A stretch of DNA of 15,587 nt from Bacteroidales bacterium. GTDB lineage: Bacteria > Bacteroidota > Bacteroidia > Bacteroidales > Tenuifilaceae. The stretch covers positions 1-15,587 of the forward strand of contig WBUV01000024.1 of the NCBI GenBank assembly GCA_008933525.1, given 5' to 3'. Both the position numbers and the translations under genes were made by a program. Below are positions 1-6,519 of the stretch, piece by piece; the first letter of the stretch is position 1; the number at the start of each line of letters is the position of its first letter. The notes below the pieces were generated by a model that saw only the letters and a list, made by a program, of their open reading frames with translations, was not told the origin of the DNA and searched no databases.

Positions 1-905
1 CCAGTATAGTAGTTTAATCCGCGAGCAAGCGATAAATCGAGTTCAATTGTGGTAGATAAATCGCCAACCTGACTAACATAGCCAAGAAGCTCCTCCATCT
101 CAGCAACACCCTTTAGTCCAATTTCCGATGAAGCCAGAACTCCTTTCAAGGTGCTCAACTTTTCAGCATTGGTTCCACTTAAAGTGATAATTGGTTGTAG
201 TTTAGAGATTGCAGTATCGGAAACACCTTTTGAGCGAAGCTCCTCGTTTACAGCATCCAACCCAATCTTCTCAATCTTATCAATTGCAACAGTAATATCT
301 GTTAGTCGTTGCGATTCGCCAATTACCTCAGCAATTCCGCTTAAAATCTTGCGGTTATTCAGTTTGAGAATAGTTCTAACTTTTAGCTTTTCGAAAACCT
401 CGTTGATGATTAGCACAAGTTCAGCCTCGTTGAAGAGCGAGTTTGAGCCAATTACATCAACATCGCATTGGTAAAATTCGCGGTAGCGACCTTTCTGCGG
501 TCTATCGGCGCGCCAAACAGGCTGAATTTGGTAACGTTTAAATGGGAAGGTTATGTCGTTTTGGTACTGAACCACAAAGCGTGCAAAGGGAACAGTTAAA
601 TCGTAACGCAAACCTTTCTCGCTTATGTCAAGCGCAATAGAGTTTGAGTTGCCAGGTTTAACCTTGTTTATATCAACCTTGTCAATAAAGTCGCCAGAGT
701 TAAGAATCTTAAAAAGAAGTTTATCGCCCTCCTCGCCATACTTTCCAAGTAGGGTAGTAAGGTTTTCCATCGCAGGAGTCTCTATTGGCTGATAGCCATA
801 TCGGTTAAAAACCTGACGGATATTGTCGAATATATAGTTACGCCGAACCATTTGTTCGGGACCAAAATCGCGGGTTCCTTTTGGAATTGATGGTTTTGTT
901 GCCAT
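1..905 (-). CDS. hisS: Histidyl-tRNA synthetase (HisRS), 3'-truncated by window edge
   Basis: Class II aminoacyl-tRNA synthetase that charges tRNA-His with histidine in the cytoplasm. Translating the minus strand from the ATG at 903-905 gives an open frame of 301 complete codons to the window edge, with no stop, so about the last third of a typical protein of roughly 450 residues is missing. Visible signatures are the N-terminal [11 protein letters not shown] (8-18), the [12 protein letters not shown] segment (100-111), class II motif 2 with the arginine in [17 protein letters not shown] (128-144), and the histidine-binding ARGLNYYTG at the cut end (about 294-302). The gene reads away from the FISUMP lipoprotein gene and has its own -7 element 34 bp upstream, so it is probably transcribed separately. 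Family assignment is secure from the motifs. Only the C-terminal part of the catalytic domain and the anticodon-binding domain are unseen. Confidence 0.96.
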   Translation of the reverse strand, partial: MATKPSIPKGTRDFGPEQMVRRNYIFDNIRQVFNRYGYQPIETPAMENLTTLLGKYGEEGDKLLFKILNSGDFIDKVDINKVKPGNSNSIALDISEKGLRYDLTVPFARFVVQYQNDITFPFKRYQIQPVWRADRPQKGRYREFYQCDVDVIGSNSLFNEAELVLIINEVFEKLKVRTILKLNNRKILSGIAEVIGESQRLTDITVAIDKIEKIGLDAVNEELRSKGVSDTAISKLQPIITLSGTNAEKLSTLKGVLASSEIGLKGVAEMEELLGYVSQVGDLSTTIELDLSLARGLNYYT

Positions 906-938
906 ACTATTGTTTTTTGCATTCGAATAAATCGATTG

Positions 939-946
939 CAAACCTA
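939..946 (-). promoter_or_regulatory. Predicted hisS promoter, -7 element TAGGTTTG
   Basis: The minus strand reads TAGGTTTG, an exact match to the Bacteroidetes -7 consensus TAnnTTTG. Its end lies 33 bases before the hisS ATG, which would give a leader of about 25-30 nt. I found no well-spaced TTG or TTTG -33 element, so the call rests on the -7 box and its position. Confidence 0.5.
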
Positions 947-1014
947 CAATTTTTTTCGCAACCCGCTGATGTTGTAAATCATGTTAATTTTAATAAACTC
1001 TATAAACGAACTTA

Positions 1015-1782
1015 CTAATCCTTAATGCATCTTACAGCCATACCATTTCCATTTGGGAGTACTTGTCTTACAATTGAAGTGTAATTAGCGCTCATTGAAC
1101 GCTCAAATGAGACTATGTTAGAAAATTTAGATGTTGACCAATAAAAACACCTTCTCTGAGTATTGTAAAAAAAACCATCACTATATTCTCTTGAGCCGCT
1201 CGGTAGTGCAGTGAATCCACTACTGTTGTCACCCTGGTTGGGAATAGCCCAGTGCGTGGTTCCTGCTTCCTTCATTCTACCTCCGACTAGTCCATTAGTA
1301 CCTGTTCCGTTTGGATCAAATTCATTGTCCCCATTATCCAAATAAGTAACAAGTGTAGTCCACTCTTCGTCAGAAGGAACGTGCCATCCATCGGGGCAAA
1401 GATTTCGCTCATCCACGCAGGTGAACCAGTTGTAAAGGTACCCGAAAGTAGCAATGCTATCCAAGTTCTTGGTGTTGTTGAAGCTACAGTAGGCTCCGGT
1501 AGATAGTTGGCTCCATACAACATTGTCTTTAACATTGGGAATCGGGTCGCCGTTTTGGTAATGAGTTACACGCAGGTTCTCGGCCATCCAAGTTTGTGTG
1601 CCAATGGTAATGGTTTTGTACTCGTTGCCGTCAATGTCGGTTACAGTGCCGTACTCCTTGTTTGGATTAAATATTGCACTGGATTTACCCTTGCCTGGAG
1701 CAGGGTTATCTTTACTGCAGCATACAAGGTTCAGAGAAAACGAAAACAATATAAAGGAGTAAACAAGATGCTTATGGTTCAT
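1015..1782 (-). CDS. FISUMP-domain putative lipoprotein
   Basis: 255-residue predicted envelope protein of unknown function. Residues 6-20 are a hydrophobic signal segment followed by a double cysteine (LNLVCCSKD, C21/C22). This looks like a lipoprotein signal, although a cysteine at the -1 position is unusual for a lipobox. From about residue 45 to the end it has the pattern of the Fibrobacter succinogenes major paralogous (FISUMP) domain: VTDIDGNEYKTITIG (47-61), WMAENLRVT (65-73), GYLYNW (114-119), CPDGWHVPSDEEW (129-141), SGFTALPSGSR (188-198), FYWSTS (213-218) and the terminal GMAVRCIKD. The domain is widespread in secreted and surface proteins of Bacteroidetes and Fibrobacteres, and its biochemical role is not established. 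The gene appears monocistronic, with a promoter-like TACCTTTG about 87 bp upstream. Domain assignment is confident; no specific function can be given. Confidence 0.88.
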   Translation of the reverse strand: MNHKHLVYSFILFSFSLNLVCCSKDNPAPGKGKSSAIFNPNKEYGTVTDIDGNEYKTITIGTQTWMAENLRVTHYQNGDPIPNVKDNVVWSQLSTGAYCSFNNTKNLDSIATFGYLYNWFTCVDERNLCPDGWHVPSDEEWTTLVTYLDNGDNEFDPNGTGTNGLVGGRMKEAGTTHWAIPNQGDNSSGFTALPSGSREYSDGFFYNTQRRCFYWSTSKFSNIVSFERSMSANYTSIVRQVLPNGNGMAVRCIKD

Positions 1783-1868
1783 AAAAGAAATTTAAAGGTT
1801 AGTTATAGATGGTTAATAAGGAGAGGGGGTTGTTTGTTACCTATTTGGAATTCATAAATTTTGAAACT

Positions 1869-1896
1869 CAAAGGTAAATGCTGGTTTTATTGCAAA
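1869..1896 (-). promoter_or_regulatory. Predicted promoter of the FISUMP lipoprotein gene
   Basis: On the minus strand TTTG (1893-1896) is followed after 16 bases by TACCTTTG (1869-1876), matching the Bacteroidetes -33 TTTG / -7 TAnnTTTG pattern. The spacer is slightly short. The implied leader is about 80 nt. Confidence 0.4.
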
Positions 1897-1929
1897 TACT
1901 TTAACTATTCTCATAGTTTACTATGTATG

Positions 1930-2217
1930 CTATTTCACAAACTGTTCAAATCCTTTAGCGTACTTCACAGGGTTAAACGCCACAATTTTATAATCGGCAA
2001 TTTGGTTGAGGTAGTATGGGTCGTTGTGGATAAAGTTCCAGACCTCATTGGTGTTCGCAAAGTTTGCAAGAAGCAAACCGCCCGTTCTAGGATTCTGTGG
2101 CCCTGAGCAAATAAGGTTTCCTGTTGAGTAGAATTTGTCGAGATATGCTCGGTGATTGGCGAGGTGTGCGTCAACATCCTCAATTGGTTTGATATAGGTT
2201 ACTAGGACAAGGAACAT
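1930..2217 (-). CDS. YciI-like (YCII-related) family protein
   Basis: 95-residue soluble protein with the small ferredoxin-like fold expected of the YCII-related family. The family has some enzymatic members but no assigned reaction for most. Family features are the N-terminal strand FLVLVTYIKP (2-11), the NHRAYLDKFYSTGNLICSGP block (21-40; H22 is the usual conserved histidine), a glycine-rich turn and strand (RTGGLLLA), and NDPYYLNQIADYKIVAFNPVKY (65-86), where D66 is the usual conserved acidic residue. Length is normal for the family. It starts 24 bp after the arfB stop codon on the same strand, so it is probably the last gene of the VOC-arfB-yciI operon. Family identity is fairly secure; substrate is unknown. 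Confidence 0.85.
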   Translation of the reverse strand: MFLVLVTYIKPIEDVDAHLANHRAYLDKFYSTGNLICSGPQNPRTGGLLLANFANTNEVWNFIHNDPYYLNQIADYKIVAFNPVKYAKGFEQFVK

Positions 2218-2241
2218 AGTGTTATCTGTTTTGAGTTAGGC

Positions 2242-2661
2242 TTAATCTGTATTTATTGATTTTCGTAAACATTTCTTTTCTGAATTTAGCTTCTTGCTTT
2301 GTAACCGTTTTTCCTTCGATGCCTTGGTTTGCTTGGTGGGCTTGCGTTTCTTTTGTGGTGTGAGTGTTTTTCGGAGTAATGCGTAAAATTTCTCTACCAC
2401 TTTTTCCTTGTTGGCTAGTTGTGAGCGCTCCGACTGTGAAACCAAAACCAACTCGCCATTCTTGTTTATTTTATTCTCAAGTTTCTTTAGGATAATTTCT
2501 TTCTCATCGGCCCAGAGCAAAACAGACTCAATAACGTTGAACCTAAGTTCAACCTTCGTGCTTACCTTGTTCACGTTTTGTCCTCCAGGGCCACCGCTCC
2601 GCGATGTGCCAAAGGTAAACTCCGAACTGAAATCTCTATTTTGAAGTACGTCTAGTTCCAT
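2242..2661 (-). CDS. arfB: ArfB/ICT1-type peptidyl-tRNA hydrolase (ribosome rescue)
   Basis: Codon-independent release factor homologue that hydrolyses peptidyl-tRNA on ribosomes stalled at an mRNA end. It carries the catalytic GGQ (residues 26-28) inside RSGGPGGQNVNKVSTKVEL, the hallmark of the RF-1/ArfB catalytic domain. It has no codon-recognition domain, and its length (139 residues) fits ArfB/YaeJ (about 140) rather than RF1/RF2 (about 360). The C-terminus from about residue 98 is a strongly basic lysine/arginine-rich tail, which in ArfB occupies the empty mRNA channel. The ATG lies 3 bp after the VOC gene stop, and the YciI-like gene follows after 24 bp, so the three are probably cotranscribed. 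The functional call is strong from the motif, length and tail together. Confidence 0.95.
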   Translation of the reverse strand: MELDVLQNRDFSSEFTFGTSRSGGPGGQNVNKVSTKVELRFNVIESVLLWADEKEIILKKLENKINKNGELVLVSQSERSQLANKEKVVEKFYALLRKTLTPQKKRKPTKQTKASKEKRLQSKKLNSEKKCLRKSINTD

Positions 2662-2664
2662 TGC

Positions 2665-3126
2665 TCAAATGCTTAGTAAATTATTAACAGTCTCAAGAGG
2701 AATGCCACTTTGAGTTGATATCTGTTCTGGACTTAAGCCCTGCCTATGCATATTCATTACAAAAACTTCCAGTGGTTCACCAATCTCAATTAAATGGCTA
2801 TCGGGGTCAAAAAAACGAATAGTTCTTTGCCCCCAAGGCTCTGTTTGGATAGGGTGTAGGAGCGTTATGCTGTTTTGTTCCAACTTGAGGTTTATTTCAT
2901 CAATGTTTTCTGCTTCAAAGTACAGCTCAAACCTGTTTGAATTTGATGAGGTTTCGAGTTCCTTACTGATTATGTGCGATTGCTGAATTTGCCAAATGGA
3001 AATTCCTCCTGAAAGAATAACATTGTTTCCAAAATCGTGTAAAATACTATGGTTGAGTATCTTGGTGTAAAATTCTTTCGACTTTTCAATGTCCTTTACG
3101 AAAAGAACAATGGAGTGGAGTTTCAT
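2665..3126 (-). CDS. VOC/glyoxalase-fold protein with HTH-like C-terminal tail
   Basis: 153-residue vicinal oxygen chelate (VOC) superfamily protein. Residues 1-118 show the paired beta-alpha-beta pattern: MKLHSIVLFVKDIEKSKEFY (1-20, possible metal ligand H4), ELYFEAENIDEINLKLE (67-83), and the closing FFDPDSHLIEIGEP (105-118, candidate glutamate ligands E114 and E117). The superfamily includes glyoxalase I, fosfomycin- and bleomycin-resistance proteins and dioxygenases; nothing here picks the substrate. Residues 124-153 form an extra tail (RQGLSPEQISTQSGIP is its core) that resembles a short helix-turn-helix, as seen on some other VOC proteins. It is first in an apparent operon with arfB (3-bp gap) and a YciI-like gene. 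A TATATTTA sequence about 25 bp upstream is a weak -7 candidate. Fold call is good; function is unassigned. Confidence 0.85.
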   Translation of the reverse strand: MKLHSIVLFVKDIEKSKEFYTKILNHSILHDFGNNVILSGGISIWQIQQSHIISKELETSSNSNRFELYFEAENIDEINLKLEQNSITLLHPIQTEPWGQRTIRFFDPDSHLIEIGEPLEVFVMNMHRQGLSPEQISTQSGIPLETVNNLLSI

Positions 3127-3159
3127 ACTTAAGGGTTTGTTTTGGAGGTTAAATATATC

Positions 3160-3206
3160 AAAAAAAGAAGGATTAACGCCTTCGATGTTCTGAATTCGTT
3201 AATCCT
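3160..3206 (-). terminator. Intrinsic terminator after the AraC-family gene
   Basis: The arms 3169-3178 and 3197-3206 form a 10-bp perfect stem (AGGATTAACG pairing with CGTTAATCCT) around an 18-nt loop. On the minus strand it is followed by TCTTTTTTTG (3159-3168). It lies 19 bp past the stop of the AraC-family gene and upstream of the VOC operon, so it should separate the two transcripts. Confidence 0.7.
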
Positions 3207-3224
3207 GGTTCATTGTTCAACTAC

Positions 3225-4148
3225 TTAAAGCGGCTTAACAGGGATGCAGATGTCCACAACAAACTTTTTCTCTGGGTGTTCCTCGTGATTATTGTGGTAT
3301 AGTTCGTAAGGACTCTCGTCCGCTGGCTGATATCCACTTTCCGATAGCCATAAGCAGGCAGAATCCCATGCTTGTTGAAACTCCATGGCGCTTATTTCGA
3401 AATGACTTACAAAGTACTTACCGCCAGGGATGGTCATTTTACCGATTTCACCTTCAGTTTTCACATCACTTTTTACAGTGATGCAGGCGCTTTGCCTAAG
3501 TTTTTCGATGTTGGTAACCTTGGGGTCATCGTGGTAGTAGGTAAGAGTTTTGGTTTCTGGGGATTGAATCAATCCTCTTGGCCCAGCCCATCTGAAAAGT
3601 TTTTCGTAAGCTTTACCAATCAAATGGAACTGCCCTACGTGGCGGCAATAAATAACATTCATTGCAGGCATCTCCTTAAGTTCTACATTTTTTTTCATAG
3701 TTATCCTCCTTGTTTTAGATGATTTAACATCACAAACGTACTCATTGGAGGATGCATTCAATTTATCGGTCTTGCTATCCGTTTTACCATTCTTGCTATT
3801 TTCGCTTTCCCACGAATTACGGAAGTCCTGCGCGCTAGTTTTAAAACGATCCTTGAAATTTCGACAGAAAACCGATAGGCTATTGTAGCCGCAAAGTTCA
3901 GCAACTTCGGAGATAGGCCTATCCTTATCGGTTAGCAGCATACTTGCGGCTTTCTCAACTCTAATTCTTTTTATAAAATCATTAAGTGTTTCGCCCATAA
4001 ACGCCGAAAAAATTCGGTGGAAATGAAAGGGTGAAAAGTTGGCAACATCGGCCAGTTTTTCAAGCGATAAATCGTTGTCAAGGTTATTCTCAATGTAATC
4101 TACAACCCTGTTTATTCTATAGATATACTCTTTTTGATACTTATTCAT
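3225..4148 (-). CDS. AraC-family regulator with GyrI-like ligand-binding domain
   Basis: Predicted transcription regulator of 307 residues from the chosen start. Residues 1-110 are a two-helix-turn-helix AraC DNA-binding domain: SLEKLADVANFSPFHFHRIF (28-47) and ISEVAELCGYNSLSVFCRNF (79-98). A polar, low-complexity linker (about 112-148) leads to a GyrI-like/AraC effector-binding domain (about 152-305: RHVGQFHLIGKAYEKLF, MTIPGGKYFVSHFE, ending VVDICIPVKPL), which typically binds small hydrophobic or cationic ligands. The frame stays open upstream to an ATG at 4211, but those extra 21 codons run through a GC-rich palindrome and half of an inverted repeat and do not resemble AraC sequence. I therefore start at the ATG at 4146-4148 (MNKYQKEYIYRINRV). 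The gene appears monocistronic with its own terminator. Family is confident; ligand and targets are unknown. Confidence 0.9.
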   Translation of the reverse strand: MNKYQKEYIYRINRVVDYIENNLDNDLSLEKLADVANFSPFHFHRIFSAFMGETLNDFIKRIRVEKAASMLLTDKDRPISEVAELCGYNSLSVFCRNFKDRFKTSAQDFRNSWESENSKNGKTDSKTDKLNASSNEYVCDVKSSKTRRITMKKNVELKEMPAMNVIYCRHVGQFHLIGKAYEKLFRWAGPRGLIQSPETKTLTYYHDDPKVTNIEKLRQSACITVKSDVKTEGEIGKMTIPGGKYFVSHFEISAMEFQQAWDSACLWLSESGYQPADESPYELYHNNHEEHPEKKFVVDICIPVKPL

Positions 4149-4179
4149 CTGTCTATTTTTTGTTTTTAAAGGTACACCT

Positions 4180-4198
4180 GCCTGCCGGCGAGGCAGGG
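4180..4198. repeat. GC-rich palindromic (REP-like) element
   Basis: CCTGCCGGCGAGGCAGG (4181-4197) has 6-bp arms CCTGCC and GGCAGG around a 5-nt loop. It is far more GC-rich than the surrounding AT-rich DNA, which suggests an inserted or mobile palindrome in the leader of the AraC-family gene. Dispersed elements of this general kind are common between genes in Bacteroidetes. That it is repeated elsewhere in this genome is an inference I cannot check here. Confidence 0.5.
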
Positions 4199-4262
4199 AT
4201 GGAACATCCATGAGAGATTGTCATATTTGTTTGTGTTAAGGCTATTATCATGGATGTTTCAT
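4199..4262. repeat. 15-bp inverted repeat upstream of the AraC-family gene
   Basis: ATGGAACATCCATGA (4199-4213) is the reverse complement of TCATGGATGTTTCAT (4248-4262) except at one position, with a 34-nt spacer. It lies in the leader or promoter zone of the regulator gene. It could be an operator for that regulator, an RNA hairpin, or the ends of a small decayed element. Confidence 0.5.
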
Positions 4263-4336
4263 TTTTCGATAAAACAAAAATAATCAATACTTCGTGAACC
4301 TCTAAAATGAGTTATAAACCGTTCAGTAAATCATCA

Positions 4337-4400
4337 TCAAATTTTCAAATTAACTCATTCTTAAATTGTCCAATTGACTAATTATCGCATTTTCAACTGG
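4337..4400. repeat. Degenerate 24-bp tandem repeat
   Basis: Units start at 4337, 4361 and 4385. The first two match at 18 of 24 positions (cores TCAAATTTTCAAATTAA and TTAAATTGTCCAATTGA). The third keeps about the first half (TCGCATTTTCAAC). The exact 24-bp spacing argues against plain AT-rich chance similarity, but the unit is low in complexity. Confidence 0.4.
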
Positions 4401-4445
4401 TTCATAAAACTTATCCACCTGTTGATATTTAGTTTGAAGGAAATG

Positions 4446-4474
4446 TTGCTGGCATTTTTTAATACTTAATTTTG
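4446..4474 (+). promoter_or_regulatory. Predicted parE-parC promoter
   Basis: TTG (4446-4448), an 18-bp spacer and TAATTTTG (4467-4474) fit the Bacteroidetes TTG/TAnnTTTG promoter architecture well. This is the best promoter in the window. The expected start of transcription is near 4481, giving a leader of about 97 nt to the parE ATG. Confidence 0.6.
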
Positions 4475-4577
4475 CAATCGTAAAATCAAAAGTGTCTTTT
4501 GTAAGTATTAGTACTGGGTTTAAGATGTTGATTATTAATTTGATATTTTATTTCTGGTATTTAGAATCGAGGTAATT

Positions 4578-6479
4578 ATGACTACAGGTTATTCAGAGGA
4601 GAGCATTAAAACGCTGGAGTGGCAGGAGCATATCCGTAAGCGTCCGGGTATGTACATTGGAAAGTTGGGCGATGGCTCTCAACCCGACGACGGGGTTTAT
4701 ATTCTGCTAAAGGAGGTTCTCGATAACTCCATCGATGAGTATATGATGGGTTTTGGGAAACGTATTGATATTACCCTAACGGAATCTACTGTTACCGTTC
4801 GCGACTATGGGCGAGGCATTCCTCAAGGTAAACTTAAGGATGTTGCTTCCAAAATGAATACTGGCGCCAAGTACGACTCAAAGGTTTTCAAAAAGTCGGT
4901 GGGTCTGAACGGGGTGGGTATTAAGGCGGTAAATGCTCTGTCCAATCGTTTTCTCATTAAGAGTGTTCGCGAAGGTGTTGCAAAGCAGGTTGAGTTTTCG
5001 GCGGGTCAGTTGGTGAATGAACTTGAATTCTCGTCCAATGGTGATGCCAACGGAACAATTGTGGAGTTTACTCCAGATGAAACTGTTTTTGGGAACTTCA
5101 AGTATCAGGAGGAGTACATCGAGACAATGCTCCGCAATTACAGTTACCTGAACACAAACCTAATTATCAACTTCAACGGTAAGGATTTTGTTTCGAAGAA
5201 CGGTTTACTCGATTTGTTGAACGAGAATCTTTCTGGAGAACCACTATATCAAATAATCCATTTAAAGGGCGAAGATATTGAGGTGGCCATTACCCACGGT
5301 AATGGTTATGGCGAGGATTACTATACATTCGTAAACGGACAGCATACAACACAAGGAGGAACACACCTTTCGGCATTTCGCGAGGCTTATGTGAAAACCA
5401 TTCGCGAGTTTTACCGTAAGGATTTCGATCCTTCCGATATTCGTACCTCCATTATTTGTGCAATTAGCGTTAGGGTTGAGGATCCGGTGTTTGAGTCGCA
5501 AACCAAAACCAAACTTGGTAGCAAGGATATGGGGCCAAACGGACCATCGGTAAGTAAGTTTATTGGCGATTTCGTTAAGAATTCGCTCGACAACTATCTG
5601 CATAAAAACTCCGAGACTGCCCAAACCCTTCTTCAAAAAATTCTAGAATCAGAAAAGGAGCGAAAGGCCATTTCGGGCATTAAGAAATTAGCCCGCGAGC
5701 GTGCTAAAAAGGCTAGTCTTCACAATAAGAAGTTGCGCGATTGCCGTGTTCACTACAACACAAACGAAAAACGTGCCGATGAATCAACCCTATTCATTAC
5801 AGAGGGTGACTCGGCGAGTGGTTCAATCACCAAATCGCGCGATGTGAATACCCAGGCGGTATTCTCGCTTCGTGGTAAGCCTTTGAACACCTATGGATTA
5901 ACCAAGAAAATTGTTTACGAGAACGAGGAGTTCAACCTGCTACAGGCCGCGCTGAACATCGAGGACGATATGGACAACCTACGCTACAACAAGATTGTGG
6001 TTGCCACCGATGCCGATGTGGACGGAATGCACATTCGCCTTTTGCTTATATCGTTCTTCTTACAGTTCTTCCCTGAGTTAATCCGTCAGGAGCACCTTTT
6101 TATCCTTCAAACTCCTTTGTTTAGGGTTCGTAATAAGAAGAAAACAACTTACTGCTACTCGCCTGAGGAGAAGGAGAAGGCAATAAAGGAACTAGGGCCA
6201 AACCCTGAAATTACCCGATTTAAAGGTCTTGGCGAAATTTCGCCCGATGAGTTCAAAAACTTCATTGGCGAGGACATGCGTTTAGACCCAGTTCGCCTAA
6301 CTAAGGATGACCAGATATTCGATTTGTTGGAATTCTATATGGGTAAAAACACACCCGACCGTCAAGGATTTATAATCAATAACCTAAGAATTGAAGAGGA
6401 TATTATTGAGGAGGATAAGGTTGTTGTGAGTTCTGAGGCCGAGGATGTGAATGCGTTAGAGGATAATTTGGTTGCATAA
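4578..6479 (+). CDS. parE: DNA topoisomerase IV subunit B (ParE)
   Basis: ATPase subunit of topoisomerase IV, which decatenates replicated chromosomes and relaxes supercoils together with ParC. At 633 residues it has the ParE length and layout. The N-terminal GHKL ATPase has [10 protein letters not shown] (46-55; E46 is the catalytic base, N50 the Mg ligand), DYGRGIP (86-92) and [13 protein letters not shown] (109-121). The transducer with the lysine loop QTKTKLG (308-314) follows. The C-terminal TOPRIM domain carries TEGDSASGS (408-416; E409) and [11 protein letters not shown] (477-487; D478, D480), with RFKGLGE at 547-553. An acidic tail closes the protein. A GAGG Shine-Dalgarno-like motif ends 5 bases before the ATG, unusual in this group. 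parC follows after 40 bp, and that pairing favours ParE over GyrB. Confidence 0.95.
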   Translation: MTTGYSEESIKTLEWQEHIRKRPGMYIGKLGDGSQPDDGVYILLKEVLDNSIDEYMMGFGKRIDITLTESTVTVRDYGRGIPQGKLKDVASKMNTGAKYDSKVFKKSVGLNGVGIKAVNALSNRFLIKSVREGVAKQVEFSAGQLVNELEFSSNGDANGTIVEFTPDETVFGNFKYQEEYIETMLRNYSYLNTNLIINFNGKDFVSKNGLLDLLNENLSGEPLYQIIHLKGEDIEVAITHGNGYGEDYYTFVNGQHTTQGGTHLSAFREAYVKTIREFYRKDFDPSDIRTSIICAISVRVEDPVFESQTKTKLGSKDMGPNGPSVSKFIGDFVKNSLDNYLHKNSETAQTLLQKILESEKERKAISGIKKLARERAKKASLHNKKLRDCRVHYNTNEKRADESTLFITEGDSASGSITKSRDVNTQAVFSLRGKPLNTYGLTKKIVYENEEFNLLQAALNIEDDMDNLRYNKIVVATDADVDGMHIRLLLISFFLQFFPELIRQEHLFILQTPLFRVRNKKKTTYCYSPEEKEKAIKELGPNPEITRFKGLGEISPDEFKNFIGEDMRLDPVRLTKDDQIFDLLEFYMGKNTPDRQGFIINNLRIEEDIIEEDKVVVSSEAEDVNALEDNLVA

Positions 6480-6519
6480 CCAAAAAGTATTTTGAATTTG
6501 TTGAAATAGAGGAAAAGCA

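Larger units (their letters stand above)
4149..4577. other. Intergenic control region between the AraC-family gene and parE
   Basis: About 430 bp without a convincing gene, between divergent genes. From left to right it holds a GC-rich palindrome in the regulator leader, a 15-bp inverted repeat, a possible minus-strand -7 box TATTTTTG (4275-4282), degenerate 24-bp repeats (4337-4400), one near-consensus DnaA-box-like 9-mer TTATCCACC (4411-4419), and the parE promoter (4446-4474). The parE leader after that is AT-rich and contains no recognisable riboswitch. Confidence 0.6.

Noticed and set aside
151..474. Open frame on the plus strand opposite hisS.
   Set aside because: It is antisense to a strongly supported HisRS frame and shows no recognisable domain or plausible start signals.
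1903..1918. Small hairpin AACTAT-TCTC-ATAGTT after the YciI-like gene, considered as a terminator.
   Set aside because: Its 6-bp stem is AT-rich and no T-tract follows on the minus strand, so it is too weak to call.
4149..4211. N-terminal extension of the AraC-family protein from the ATG at 4211.
   Set aside because: The extension is encoded by a GC palindrome and part of an inverted repeat and does not resemble AraC N-termini; the ATG at 4148 fits better.
4411..4419. TTATCCACC, one base from the DnaA-box consensus, upstream of parE; considered as part of a replication origin.
   Set aside because: It is a single box. I found no cluster of further boxes and no dnaA or other origin-linked gene nearby, so it is not called an origin.
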